Origin: Gerris lacustris | Lineage: Eukaryota; Arthropoda; Insecta; Hemiptera; Gerridae | Length of the DNA stretch: 64,000 bases | Assembly (NCBI GenBank): GCA_951217055.1 | Contig: OX578285.1 | Coordinates: forward strand, 62,045,442-62,109,441 | Direction of reading: 5' to 3' | Made by a program: the position numbers and the translations under genes | Notes under the pieces: model-generated | Told to the model about the DNA's origin: nothing | What the model saw: the letters and a program-made list of their open reading frames with translations, nothing else | The model's database searches: none | Part shown: positions 1 to 11,976 of the stretch, one piece after another | How the letters are laid out: each line of letters begins with the position of its first letter | How positions within the stretch are numbered: position 1 is the stretch's first letter

Positions 1-1086
1 ACATTTTTTAAAACCAAGAAATAATAAACATTGAATCACATTTTTTACTTTCTCATATTTGCAGTATAGAGAAAGTATTGTGAAAGCGGAAAATGTTTGA
101 GATGTTGATAGATTTATAGAGGTACTTTCAATCTAGTTTGAGAACTTAAAGAGTCACACACATCTTCACACACTAGGGCACACTAACACGTTCCCTCTGC
201 CGGAAACAGAATCATGAATTCCAGGTTCATTTATTTCAATTTCTTGGCTCTAACACAACTTACACAACTTTCCAAATACCTACTATATGTTGGTAATTAC
301 TTTAAAATAGAATATAAATTTGGTTTCACCCCTTGTGGTTTTTCTCTTATATATATATTATATAGGGTGTGAAAAAATCCGCTAGATAGACTTCCTGTTG
401 AAAAAACCTCTTAGAAGGTAATGTAGGGTGTGACTCTCCGACCCTCTAAAAAAATCACATTGTATTCGCAGTTATATTTTTTTTTTTTTCTTTTAAATGG
501 ATTTCGAAAAATGTATATATTTCTTTAATATTTGTTATTTTTACTTTAAAAAAAAAAAAAAAAAAAAAAATGGATACCGTAATGGGATTTCCCTGTTCAA
601 CAAACTCTACCAGGAGAATATAGAGAATCGATTTCAGCCACATCTTCATTAAACTTCACGCATACCATCGGAAATTTAAGATGTCCACCACAAACACCTT
701 TACCGCAATAACAAAAAAGTTCAATTTGAGTATATCTAGGTCCCGAGATACATACTAGGTCTAAAATTAAAATATGACAGAAAGAAATAGTTAATTATGC
801 ACCTAGGGAGTAAAATAAGCCATTATTCCCTGAAGCGAAAAAGGAAACATGGCCCCTAAATCCCGAGGCGAAGCCGAGGGAGTAACGCTAATTAGCTCCC
901 GACGCACAGCCGATTGAAATAATTATCGAGAGGGCAATAATGGCACATTACTCACGAGGTACATACAATATTTTATCTCCAGTAGGGAGAAAATACACAT
1001 CTTCGTCCATTGCACAGTTTTTATTTATTATTTTAATAAATAACAATAATTATAGTCAAATTGTAAATTGCAAATTGTTACCGTAA
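1..1086. other. AT-rich stretch without a recognisable gene
   Basis: No convincing coding region. A T run near 478-490 and a long A run near 548-570 face each other as an inverted homopolymer pair. A short GC-richer patch at about 840-960 has small internal repeats (CGAGGCGAAGCCGAGGGAG) and may be a fragment of an old repeat. Confidence 0.4.
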
Positions 1087-1372
1087 GTTACCAAATGAGG
1101 ATATTACCGTCGATACTTGCTTGATCTGGAGATCACTGGACCGGTTTCGACTAAACGCCATCATCAGCAGAGTCGAAGTCTCTCGTAGCACTCATCGAGT
1201 CTACATGAAAGGATGAAGTTGGAGAAATCAACTTCATTCTCTCGTGTAGACTCGATGAGTGCTACGAGAGACTTCGACTCTGCTGATGATGGCGTTTAGC
1301 CGAAACCGAAACCGGTCCAGTGATCTCCAGATCAAGCAAGTATCGACGGTAGGGATATCCTCATTTGGTAAC
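1087..1372. repeat. Near-perfect hairpin MITE (286 bp)
   Basis: The left arm begins GTTACCAAATGAGGATAT and the right arm ends with its reverse complement at 1372. The arms, about 120-130 bp each, pair almost throughout. The centre (about 1204-1245) holds a second small stem, GAAGTTG against CAACTTC. This is typical of a foldback MITE. I could not define a target-site duplication, so the family is unknown. Confidence 0.75.
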
Positions 1373-2240
1373 AATAATTATATTTGCATTTTTAATAGCA
1401 GATATAAGAGATTCAATATTAAAAACAAATAAGAATTTGAATTAAACTCAAATAGAAGGTTATTTAGATGCAGGTTATAAACAATGATAAAGAAGGTCGA
1501 AAAAGCAGTGTCGCCAACCTGATTTCAACAACTTCATTACATGAGCCATTCATTTTCTACTATTTATAAAATAATTAAGTTGGCAATCCATTCTTTTTCG
1601 CACGACCAGCTTTATGCTCCCAAAAATCCGATTATCTACTTAAATAATTTTTTATTTGTCTAATTTTACCACCTTGTACTGCTGGAATCCTCAAAATCTA
1701 GTTTCCGAGATATTGATAAAAAAATCATTTGTCCCTGCTCAAATCGAAACCGAAATGAAACAACTATCTGACGAGCACTTAATAAATATTTATAGGATTT
1801 ACATTTATTATCACTATGTGTGTATACGGTAAGTATAAATATACGTTTATATGTAATTTGGTAATTAATGGATTTCTTAATTACTACTGTTAGTCTCTTA
1901 AATAGAGATATAAAAGTAAAAATTATATTAACTTTATTTCCAAATTATTCATCACAATCGTAGGATTTCCCAAGGTAAACAGTATTTAGTTTGTCAACTA
2001 CCGCCTAATGTATTTGCAATAAAAACTATTTTTATGTTGTCTCCTACCTGACCTTATATAATGTATTAATATCCCAAGTAGGACAACTGATTCAAAGGCC
2101 ACCCTGGGATATTATTTTATCCTGCTATCATCATTTATTATTGGTTCCCCATGTTTCTTCTATTTTGGATGTCATATTGGGTCATCTTAAGGATATCCAG
2201 TTAAGGGTATCCAATGGACAACACTAAAATTCCAGCCACC
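1373..2240. other. AT-rich intergenic stretch
   Basis: No gene seen. A weak inverted repeat lies at about 1492-1515 and 1580-1612 (GTCGAAAAAG against CTTTTTCG with GCCAAC/GTTGGC at the edges) and may be a decayed short element. Confidence 0.35.
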
Positions 2241-3152
2241 AAAATTTGTCGATATTGTTAATAGGCTATATATACTACTTGCCCAAGACAATCCTTGGAA
2301 GGTTCTTGGCAAAGCTCTTTAGACCTATAGACATTAATTTATTTTTAGGCTGTACTAACGTCGAGCAACTGGCAAGATACAGTGGCGTATCCAGCGGCTA
2401 GGTCTGGAAGGGGCACATTCTAAGTCAGTTTATATTGGGGAGGGGGGGGGGGCGTAGTGGTAACAAGAAAAGGGAACTACTTATTTAACAAAACAGTTTC
2501 TCCCCCCCCCCCCTAAAAGTGATCAACTAATAAACATAACAAATTTCTGCGCCCTATCAACAACATAACTGTTTTACAATGTATTTGTTAGAAAATGTTG
2601 CTTACTGTAAGTCATGGGCACCGTCTGCAGTTAATTATTGCAGGGGGGGGGGGGTATATAGCGGGGGGTCCTGGGGTCCTCCCCCGGAAAATTTTGAAAA
2701 TATGACCTCTCAAAACAGCGCTTTAATGCATTTCTGAGGTGTAATAATTGAATATGAGGTGAATGTAAAAAATAAGTATTAAAAAAAAATACGGCGGTAT
2801 CTTTTTTTTTTTCTTACTCTATTGGTTCTGGGGGGGGGGGGGCACGTGCCCCCCCCCCTGGATACGCCACTGGCAAGATAACTCTGTAGCATACCAATTA
2901 ATTGCTCTCAAATTAAGCTTTTAGATCGCAAATGACGATGAAAGTCTGGCGTCAAAGCTCTGATTAATAAACCATAATCACAATGATTCGTGTAGAATAT
3001 TAGATGCAATACCATAAAGACATAACAATGATTAATACGTCCGTACAATTTGTAACAACCTACTATTTTACTTGCATTAATAATTATTTAAATTAAGACA
3101 TCAGATCTACTACCCTCCCCTAGTATTATTCCATATAAGAGATACCTTTGAA
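2241..3152. repeat. Dispersed repeat, copy 1 (interrupted by a hAT MITE)
   Basis: 2241-2379 plus 2873-3152 match sequence that flanks the copia element: 12421-12494 on its left and 27257-27580 on its right. This copy shows the uninterrupted copia target (one TTTAG at about 2321-2325) but is itself split by the MITE at 2380-2872. No coding potential; the class is unknown. Confidence 0.8.
2380..2872. mobile_element. hAT-type MITE, copy 1
   Basis: Terminal inverted repeats CAGTGGCGTATCCAG and CTGGATACGCCACTG, flanked by a perfect 8-bp duplication GCAAGATA (2372-2379 and 2873-2880). An 8-bp duplication with CAG/CTG ends is the hAT hallmark. The interior is non-coding with several long G or C runs. 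The related copy of the surrounding repeat at about 27300-27325 has a single GCAAGATA and no insertion. Confidence 0.92.
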
Positions 3153-3197
3153 TTTAAATCAACAAGTTGGTGTCTTTTCAGATTACATAAAAATTTA

Positions 3198-3865
3198 ACA
3201 ACATCATTGTGTTTTGAAATCCTTTTTTTAATTTAGATGATTAAAAAACTAATTATAATAATACGTAAATGTTTTTGTAAGTGTATGAAAAACGTAATTA
3301 ACCTCGATGATTAAGAGTGTTGAGTTAAAAGGCATTTATGGCATATAAATCATGATAATTAATAATATATACTTAAACTAACTTATAATTATTATTATTG
3401 TGTCTTGTGTCCAGTATTTCAGAAAGAAAGAAAAAATAAATACGCTACTGCTATCTAGGGGAATTCAGGTGAAGTTAAAAGTTCCAGTATCTACCGCTAG
3501 ATTGTTGTTTGAAGAGAACCTTAAAAAAAAACAATTTTCCATACTATTTGAATTAAACTTTCTAATTTATGAAAGTACTTGGTCTGGAAACCAACAAATG
3601 AATTCCCCCCCCCCCCCCCAAAAAAAAAACTATATTTCTGCTATTACAAAAAATATATAAAATGCGCGATATAACACTTGCTGATGCTGTTTAATTTTCA
3701 TGCCATTTTAGCAAAAAACATCAAAATTTTGCTTGCCCTCCCCCCCCCCCCCTCAAATAAACCTATATTTCTGCTAATACAAAAAATATGTAAAATCCGC
3801 GGTCTGCTTGGCCATAGAAAATATAAGATTAGCAATTTGATCTGATCAACTGGGAATCCAAAATG
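3198..3865. repeat. Direct repeat A flanking a gypsy fragment
   Basis: About 670 bp repeated in the same orientation at 5152-5876. Both copies start with AACATCATTGTGTTTTGAAA, carry two poly-C tracts and end with GGGAATCCAAAATGGCG. Spacing and orientation resemble degraded LTRs, but I see no clear TG..CA ends or target duplication. Confidence 0.65.
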
Positions 3866-4352
3866 GCGTGCTGAAGAAAAATAATACCTGGCGTCTCTGT
3901 GGCGATTATAGAGCACTTAATGCGATCACGATTCCAGATAAGTATCCTCTGCCACATATCCATGATCTAGCACAAGGGTTACATGAAAAAACCATATTTT
4001 CGTCACTGGATCTCACGAAAGCGTATCATCAGATACCAGTCGAGCCTTCCGACATTCCGAAGACCGCTGTCATAACTCCGTTTGGACTCTATGAGTTCGT
4101 GCGAATGCCTTTCGGACTTCGGAACGCTGCCAAACTTTTTAAAGGTTCATACATAACGTGCTACGTGGTCTAGATTTTGTATTTATTTATATGGACGACG
4201 TTTTGATTGCCTCTTCTTCAGAAGAAGAACATTTGGAACACTTACGTCAAGTTTTCACAAGATTGAGAGAATATGGAATTGCTCTCAACGCTGCAAAGTG
4301 TGTATTTGGTAAGCAGACTATTCGTTTCCTGGGTTACCAATTAGTCTTATGA
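3866..4352 (+). pseudogene. Ty3/gypsy reverse transcriptase fragment
   Basis: Two overlapping frames (3868-4173 and 4158-4352) together cover part of a Ty3/gypsy RT. In order I see [40 protein letters not shown], then in the second frame FIYMDDVLIAS, the YMDD-type active site, and FLGYQL. RT copies RNA into DNA in the cytoplasmic particle. Gag, protease, RNase H and integrase are absent. A frameshift near 4138-4160 separates the frames and similarity stops abruptly at about 4350, so this is a dead fragment. It sits directly against direct repeat A, which suggests rearrangement. Confidence 0.88.
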
Positions 4353-5151
4353 TTCTGTTGGGAACTTAGGCAGGAGGACCTTAATTTGACACCTTAAGAA
4401 CAAATTTATTTATCTGATGTTCAAGAATTGTTGATCTAAAATAACTGGAGGATAATTTATTTTAGAGTTGAAATAATTAGAGATGATGAGCTGTTTCTTT
4501 TTGAAAATACCTGTAAGCAAGAGTACTAAGAAAGAGGATTGGTTTTGGCTATTAAAAGGCAATTCGTGAATAATATACTTTTGTCCAACTGTAAGAGCCA
4601 ACATCCTCCTTTGTATAATTGCACACTCTTTTATCCAATAAGAGTTCTTCAGATAAAACAATTCTACCTCAATATACCAATGACAATTATGTTTTGTTGC
4701 TATAAATAATGTGTTTAATTAAGAGTTGCAAAAATTAAATTTTAATCGTCAGTCCAATTCACCAATGAGCAACCTAACCCTGTCAAGATCTCACTGTAGA
4801 TCATGTATAATAACCAATAAAAAATAAATCCATTTAAAGAGGTTCTACCTTCTTTTCCTTTTTTGATGAATTTTAAAAGATAAATACTAAGTCTTATGAA
4901 ATTTAATAAATGCATGTGTGAATAATGTTTGTTCCTTCAATGAGAGAAAGAACTTGATATTAGATCCTTCTAAGTAACTAAGCTAAACTAAATGATCCTC
5001 CAATCAATCATTTTGACAGTACAAGAAATTTACACTATTTTTAAAATATTTGTTCCTTTAAAGATTTTGTGAAAATTAAAGTTTTTTTACTACATCTAAC
5101 TATGCTAAAGTTATTTATAATCTAAATAAAAATCATAACAATCAGGTTGGC
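4353..5151. other. AT-rich stretch between direct repeats
   Basis: No gene or clear repeat seen. It lies between the gypsy RT fragment and direct repeat B and may be the decayed interior of the same element or unrelated sequence. Confidence 0.3.
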
Positions 5152-5876
5152 CACAACATCATTGTGTTTTGAAATCCTTTTTTTAATTTACATGATTAAA
5201 GAACTAATTATAATAATACGTAAATGTTTTGTAAGTGTATGAAAAACGTAAATAACCTCGATGATTAAGAGTGTTGAGTTAAAAGGCATATAAATCTTGA
5301 TAATTAAAAATATATACTTAAACTAACTTATAATTATTATAATTGTGTCTTGTGTCCAGTTTTTCAGAAAGAAAGATAAAATGAAGACGCTACTGCTATC
5401 TAGGGGAATTCCGGTGAAGTTAAAAGTTCCAGTATCTACCGCTAGATTGTTGTTAGAAGAGAACCTTAAAAAAAAAATCAATTTCCCATACTATTTGAAC
5501 TAAACTTTCTGATTTATGAAAGTACTTGGTTCGGAAACTAACAAATTTCATTTGTTGGTTTCTTTTGGTTTTCGTTGTTAAATTTTAATTAATATTTAAC
5601 ATTTTATCAAATTCCACCCCCCCCCCCAAAAAAAACTATATTTCTGCTATTACAAAAAATATATTTTCATGCCATTTTAGATTCATTAGAAAAAGTTTAA
5701 TTTTCATGCCATTTTGGCAAAAAACATCAAAATTTTGCTTGTCCCCCCCCCCCCCCCCCCCCCTCAAATAAACCTATATTTCTGCGAATACAAAAAATAT
5801 ATAAAATCCGCGGTCTGCTTGGCCATAGAAAATATAAGATTAGCAATTTGATCTGATCAACTGGGAATCCAAAATG
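5152..5876. repeat. Direct repeat B
   Basis: Second copy of the 3198-3865 repeat in the same orientation. It has an extra segment at about 5560-5700 and longer poly-C tracts (about 5616-5625 and 5743-5763). It ends at the same AATCCAAAATGGCG point as copy A. Confidence 0.65.
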
Positions 5877-5969
5877 GCGGATAATTCATGTTACGGGGAA
5901 ATTATATTTTTAAATTTTATGTAGGGTAGGGGTAGATATCAAACGAAAGTTACTAATAAGTAGATAAAA

Positions 5970-6456
5970 ATATAATTTAAATCAAATTATAATTATTATT
6001 AACTACGGGAAACAGACAGAGAAAAATACACTCCAGCGCCGGGATTTGAACCACGGGCCTCTATATTTCCAGTATAGCGCTCTACCAACTAAGCTACGCA
6101 GGAGAATGAGTTTCTCTGACGTTAATGATACATTGTCCCGAATTTAAGCTTTCAATTTTCCACATAAGTCTTAGAAGTCAACATTAATGACATAGAACTA
6201 GACCGAGAAATAACGCTTAATTAATTATAATTATTATTAACTACGGGAAACAGACAGAGAAAAATACACTCCAGCGCCGGGATTTGAACCTGTTTCCCGT
6301 AGTTAATAATAATTATAATTTGATTTTCTGTAGTTCTCTTCTTTCTGTAGTATGAATACTACCAAAATGGTAAAATATGAATTTCTAATTGATTGTACTA
6401 GGTACAGGTACTAATTAGGTACTTTATAATTATAAGCGTTATTTCTCGGTCCTAGA
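5970..6456. repeat. tRNA-derived SINE-like unit, rearranged
   Basis: On the minus strand, GGTTCAAATCC at 6052-6042 is a B-box-like motif and TAGCTTAGTTGGTAGAGCGC at 6096-6077 is A-box-like, as in tRNA-derived SINEs. The unit continues into AGTGTATTTTTCTCTGTCTG. A second truncated copy in the same direction (about 6225-6290) meets an inverted piece at about 6290-6320. The same unit with the same flanks recurs at 59155-59880, so this is a family. It is not a functional tRNA gene: the acceptor stem does not pair. Confidence 0.72.
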
Positions 6457-6904
6457 AACCCTTATGCTTTTGGTAGTTCGTCCGTCGCATCTTGGAGATA
6501 TCTCCCGACCTACTGAAGCTATAGACTTGAAATTTAGTATACAAGTTAAACTTTTTTGCCCAAAAACAAAAAAACCTATTGCGGACTTAAACACTCCAAA
6601 TTTCTGCGATCTGCGATCAATTGCAAATAGATCGCAATATTTTATATTTTTTGTAATTTTCAAGTTGGGTATCATTTCAAAGGTATTGAAATGTAGATTA
6701 CAAATATATATCGCGTTTCCAAAATGGCGGCCATTTTACCCCCCAAAAAATTAAGACAAACCCAAAATGTACCCCCCCTGCACTACCCCATTAGGATAGG
6801 TTCTAAAAAAGGGCAAAAACACATAAATATATATCTCTGTGGTCCAATGAAATTTCCGGGAGTTGGTATAATTTATACTCATAAGAGTTGGTATATATTT
6901 GGAT
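6457..6904. other. Repeat-like non-coding stretch
   Basis: Contains AAAATGGCGGCCATTTT at about 6721-6737, a short palindrome that includes a YY1-like core, and several C runs. Open frames here are short and lack recognisable domains. Confidence 0.35.
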
Positions 6905-7610
6905 TGTACGGTGAAAAATAATGAAATTTTACTTGAAACTTTTTTTATATCTCCAATATTTTTCCCCCTATAGTGGGAGGGGGGAGGGGCAAAGATAGCA
7001 AAATAACCTTTCCTAAAGTAGGTAGTGCAAAAATAACACTTATATCGTTATAAAATCTGATTTGGGATAAATTAATGTAACTTGGGGGATCTGTAACATG
7101 TAAAGGGAAGTTTGTGTTCATGCAGTCGTGCAGTTGGGGCACTACCCATTTTGCCCCCAGGCCACCCAGTTTCAAATTGGAATGCATATTTTTTACGAAA
7201 AATAAGAGTGTTTTACTTCAAACTTTTTTCTTTCTCCAACATTTTGCCCCCTATTTGTGGCAAAAGTATAAAAATGGTAGATTTCAGCGTCGGGGGCATA
7301 ATGGGAGGTTGCCTCTAGAACGCGAGTGGATGAATACACACTTCCCTTTACATGTTACAGATCCCCCAAGTTCCATTAATTATTCCAAACCGTTTAGATT
7401 TTATAACAATCTAAGTGTTATTTTTTTACTATTTCGGAAGGGTTATTTTGCTATCTTTGCCCCCCTACAGGGGGCAAAATATTGGAGATAGAAAAAAAGT
7501 TTCAAGTAAAATTTCATTATTTTTCACCATAGAATCCAAATATGCACTCCAATTTGAAATTTTGAAGTTGGGTGGTGTGGGGGGCAAAGTGGGTGGTTGC
7601 CTCTAGTGAG
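6905..7610. repeat. Foldback repeat
   Basis: Inverted arms: about 6905-7180 pairs with about 7325-7600. Clear anchors are AACTTGGGGGATCTGTAACA near 7079 and TGTTACAGATCCCCCAAGTT near 7354. The centre (about 7190-7320) repeats part of the arm. Open frames are low-complexity artefacts of the repeats. Confidence 0.65.
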
Positions 7611-8247
7611 CGATTGCATGAAAATAAACTTCCCTTTACACGGTATGGATCCCCAAAGTTTCATTGATTTATCTCAAACCGTTCAAAAGTTAAGAGGGGG
7701 GGGGGGAGACTTTTCGACCACCCTGTGTAATACTATATCTGTGCTTAAGATTTTAAAATCTTGTGCTTTCGCTTTCAATAACTTCCCACCCCATTTATTT
7801 TTACTTTCCCGAGCTGTCAACGCACTATCACTCATTTGTGGCACAAACTGTAATGTAAATTATTATTACCTAGAATAATAAATAATTTATATTTATTTGG
7901 TTAATTTTTAATATTGCTTAAATGTATTATTTATGTTATTTATGTATTCATTTATGTTCTGACTTTGATGATACTTAACTTTTTAACTACGTAACTACGA
8001 GGAGATATAATGATATATAAATGAGGAGATATAAATGATGCTCCCAGAGCCACTTCTCCTTGTTTAATATTTCCCCTAAAATATTACTTTTCGCCAAGGT
8101 GGTTCTGCTAAATCAGAATAATTATCTGAATTTATTTAATGATGATCCTGTCATTGATTGCTTACCCCACAAGCTGTTTAACACTGTAGATGCCTTGCAG
8201 CAAAAGAAAATGATTCCAAGATCCATTTGTTTACAGCTATGACTAAA
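7611..8247. other. AT-rich stretch up to the gypsy element
   Basis: No gene recognised. The right edge (8248-8251, GGTG) is the left copy of the gypsy target duplication. Confidence 0.35.
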
Positions 8248-8251
8248 GGTG

Positions 8252-9948
8252 TGTTACAATTGGTTTACTACCGGACGCTGGAGTCGGTAAGGGGTGGGTA
8301 AGTACGGATTACAAGTAGAGGATAATTATTAAAGGGAGAAGGGTGAAATTAGGGATACAACCAGGGTTGGTAGGATGGATCGGATAGGGGTGTATGCGAG
8401 TTTACCTGTTCTATGATTTTAATTGAATTAATTAGAATTAGAGGCAGTTAGGAGTAGTATAAATAATAATAAAATAACATATACAAGTGTAATTTGCATT
8501 GACCACTATAATTTGTGAAAAACCATTAATTGAATATAAATATATAACAAGTAGAATGAAGAAACATGCGCAGAAAAAAATAATTTAGGAACCTTTTCCA
8601 GTACTCTTTCCAACAAAAATTCAATATAAATACTATAATAAAAACAAGACAATAAGTATTAATTAATTAATCATAAATAAGGTATAAAGAATAAATTAAT
8701 GGGTACCAAGGCGTTGCATGCAACTAAAGCTGTCACCTATCACTTATAATAAATTTATCACAGATAAGCTTATTTAAGTTGTGATGATCAGTATATAATA
8801 AATAAATAAATTCGGACAAAACACACATAGGGAAACAATTAATTAACAATAAAAAAAACTAATATTAAGGCGTGGTAACTGTAAGTAAATTATAAATAAA
8901 ACGGTACAACTCGGGGCTCAGTCCACCGATATATCTCTATTAAATGGAGTAACAATAATTAAGTATAACGACCACTATATTAACAAAAAAAATTGAAGAG
9001 CAATTAGATAGTATACCGGTAATTAGATTAAGCGTACCTATGTGACAATCAATAGATTATATCTAAACAATTAGCAAAACACTTAAACTTAATATCAACC
9101 AATTTAAAGCCAATAAATAAATTAAAGACCACACAAAATTCTAACTTGAGTTACCGCCTTCACTCATAGGGTAATAAGTATGCACAAAATTAATAATAAT
9201 GATTCCTACTCCTACAATTTTTTACAACGAGCTACTAACAAAATTAACTAATAACTATTAAAAAAAATTACAAATACGAAATAGGTACTAAGTGGTAGAA
9301 TATTTAATATATAATAAACCTAATAAATAATTTAGTTTTTAATCATTTGTAGAAACCTGAGCCGTATCTCCACCGTATTCCCGAGGGTCGACCGTTTCTG
9401 CACTAAAACCCGCACTCAGTCCAACAGAGCCAGTTCCAGCGTCAGTGCACTATTCCTCCGTAAATGTTCTTCTTTTCCGAGAGGGAGACAATTTCCCCGC
9501 GGTTAACGCCAACTCGTGGGAAAACGCACGCCACTGAGCTTGACAGGCCCGAAATAATTTCTATTTGGATTAATTCCTTAAACAAAGAAAGCTCGACGCG
9601 ACCACCATAGATCCCGAAGCAACACACAAATAGTTGATTGGATCCGACAGTGTCGAAAAGAATGAGTCGGATTAGAGTAGGCCGTCCGTGTCGTATCGTA
9701 GGCCTGGGCAGACTGATCGGCCCGTTATCGTTGTCAACAAACCGGGATGTCAGAGATGGACGCCGTTCCTTACGCACCTTAGCCTTAGCCTAATCTTACG
9801 GAGATAACCTTTGTTTACAAACTGCTAATCCTAATGCCTCTTTCCAAAACAACTTAATTATCGGACGTAATCTTAGATTAATTATATACATAATCATACA
9901 AGGTACGTTAGATAAACTAAACTACATGAATAGTAAAATTCGGTAACA
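8252..9948 (-). repeat. Gypsy 3' LTR (about 1.7 kb)
   Basis: Read on the minus strand it starts TGTTACCGAATTTTAC at 9948 and ends CCAATTGTAACA at 8252. About 9571-9948 is repeated at 11213-11590. The length of about 1.7 kb is long for an insect gypsy LTR. No long open frame in it has a recognisable domain. Confidence 0.82.
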
Positions 9949-10034
9949 CATGACCTTTCCTGGAAAGAGAGGAGTAGGTAAGGGTGGTAAGGAGAGGGTA
10001 GGTTGAAGAGGTGGAGAGGAATCAGGGATGCATC

Positions 10035-11179
10035 CTATTCATTATCTTCATATGGCCCACTGGAGACCGCAGGAAGTTTTAGGTCCTTGATGTGCCAGTT
10101 TCCTATGGGTTTTCCCTCTTCATCTTCTAACTCGTACGTCAGATTTGCAATCTTCCTGCGTACAAAACATCTTTCGTACCTAGGAGCTAATTTCGCCGAG
10201 TAATATTCAGCCGCTTTTGAGATCGGGAAGGTTTTCCTCCACACGGTATCTCCAGGGTTCAATTCCGCGTGTCGACGCCTCAGATTGTAGCGGTGCTCTT
10301 GCTTCTTATGCGCGTCCTCGAGGTGTTTCTGCACATCCTTCATAACTGTTGACAGTCTTTCAATCTCCCGAGAACGCTTCTGTTGGGGTTCTCCCGTAGT
10401 CTCTTCTAAGTCGGTCTGCATCTTCTGTTGGCCACCAGAAAAGCAAACCTTCCTTCCATATGTTAAGTAGCTCGGGGTAAAACCTGTTGTCTCGTGGACG
10501 GCATTATTCAGAGCGAAGCGCAGCTGTGGGAGTAGACGATCCCAGGCACGGTGATTCTGCCGCACATAAGAGGCAATCATGTATTTTATGGTTCTATTGG
10601 CCCTTTCAGTTGGGTTGCATTGTGGGCTGTAATGGGGAGTGTATAGAATATCTACCTCGTAGTCCTCCAATTTCTTCTTAAATACCTTGCCTTTGTACTG
10701 TGGCCCATTGTCGCATATGATCTTCTCCGGAATTCCGAAGACCATAAAAACATCATTCTCTATATGCTTGGTAACTATCGCTGAGGTTGCTGTGCGGAGA
10801 GGAAAAAGCAAGACATATTTTGTAAAGTAATCGGTGATTACTAGAAGGTGGCGGTGTTGATAGGAGGATGGAGGGAACGGACCCATCAAATCTGAAGTTA
10901 TAATCTGCCATGGTCGGGTTGGAATACGTGCTTGTCCCATCAATCCTTTCGGTTTCTTCTGATCCGGTTTGGTAGCCAAGCACGTCTTGCACCGCACCAC
11001 GTATCGTTTATATCTGACGCCATACCGGGCCAATAGTACGTTTCGCAGATTCTCTTGAGCGTTCTGAACGATCCTAAATGGCCTGCGGTGGGCACGTCAT
11101 GGTTTTGGTACAGGATTTCCTTCCGTTTAGGCTTTGGCACTACCAGCTTCCATGGTTCTTCCTGATCTAAACAGTGCAC
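10035..11179 (-). pseudogene. Gypsy integrase (frameshifted)
   Basis: The retrotransposon integrase inserts cDNA into host DNA. Two minus-strand frames cover it: 11179-10940 gives the first half of the HHCC zinc-binding region (HDVPTAGHLG, then YYWPGM), and 11033-10035 continues with CKTC and a complete core. Visible catalytic-type residues are D in ITSDLMGPF, D in CDNGPQY and E in NPTERANRTIK. The tail has a GPY-like chromatin-side region (KLAPRYERCF). The frames are offset, so there is a frameshift near 11010-11035. The region is cut at about 11212 by the deletion that joins it to the 5' LTR. Confidence 0.88.
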
Positions 11180-11212
11180 GTTCCTGCGATGGTAAAGATT
11201 TCCATTTGCGAT

Positions 11213-11590
11213 TTATTCCTTAAACAAAGAAAGCTCGACGCGACCACCATAGATCCCGAAGCAACACACAAATAGTTGATTGGATCCGACAGTGTCGAAA
11301 AGAATGAGTCGGATTAGAGTAGGCCGTCCGTGTCGTATCGTAGGCCTGGGCAGACTGATCGGCCCGTTATCGTTGTCAACAAACCGGGATGTCAGAGATG
11401 GACGCCGTTCCTTACGCACCTTAGCCTTAGCCTAATCTTACGGAGATAACCTTTGTTTACAAACTGCTAATCCTAATGCCTCTTTCCAAAACAACTTAAT
11501 TATCGGACGTAATCTTACATTTATTATATACATAAACATACAAGGTACGTTAGATAAACTAAACTACATGAATAGTAAAATTCGGTAACA
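11213..11590 (-). repeat. Gypsy 5' LTR, truncated
   Basis: Copy of the first ~378 bp (minus sense) of the 3' LTR, ending TTCGGTAACA on the plus strand at 11590 and followed by the GGTG duplication. Truncated at about 11213 by the internal deletion. Confidence 0.88.
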
Positions 11591-11877
11591 GGTGGGTACA
11601 GACTATTCTGACGTTACATGGGCGCACGTCATAATGCGTGTGATATAAAAAAGTAACACAGGGTTTTGTGAGTCTATGTTCACATTGTTCTGACGTGACG
11701 TGGGAACGCGAGATATGATGCTATCTGACGCCACATGCCTTATGACGCGTGGGAGGGATATCTAAATTTCCAGATATTTCTTCAGTCGTGGGAAGGCATC
11801 AGAAGAGTCAGGTGCTATATTTTAATACTCTCTGTACATTTTTTACATACGGTTTTTTAGTGATTTTTTTTTTGAAG

Positions 11878-11976
11878 ATGGAAGAAGACATGTTAATTGA
11901 ATATGTTCGGTGTTATACGACCCTACACACCGGGAATATAGAAATCAAAATTCACGAAAGGAGGCTCCCTCTATAA
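11878..11976 (+). pseudogene. MADF/Myb-like accessory gene remnant
   Basis: A short frame beginning at an ATG reads EEDMLIEYVRCY, which resembles the start of MADF/SANT-like proteins encoded by PIF/Harbinger elements (DNA binding and nuclear import of transposase). It ends at 11976 after about 33 codons. The identification rests on this short motif and the context. Confidence 0.45.

Larger units (their letters stand above)
8252..11590 (-). mobile_element. Deleted Ty3/gypsy LTR retrotransposon
   Basis: Minus-strand element bounded by TGTTAC...GTAACA, with a 4-bp duplication GGTG at 8248-8251 and 11591-11594. It keeps a full 3' LTR (8252-9948), an integrase region and the first ~378 bp of the 5' LTR (11213-11590). 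The rest of the 5' LTR, primer site, gag, protease, RT and RNase H are missing: the sequence passes straight from 5' LTR into integrase at about 11212. The duplicated LTR portions differ at only a few positions by eye (for example near 9874 and 11518), so the insertion is fairly young. Confidence 0.88.

Noticed and set aside
5970..6110. Functional tRNA gene
   Set aside because: A- and B-box-like motifs are present, but there is no paired acceptor stem, and the unit is repeated with SINE flanks. The same holds for 35165-35300 and 59760-59840.
9442..9777. 111-codon frame, repeated in part at 11213-11419
   Set aside because: Lies inside the gypsy LTR; no recognisable domain.
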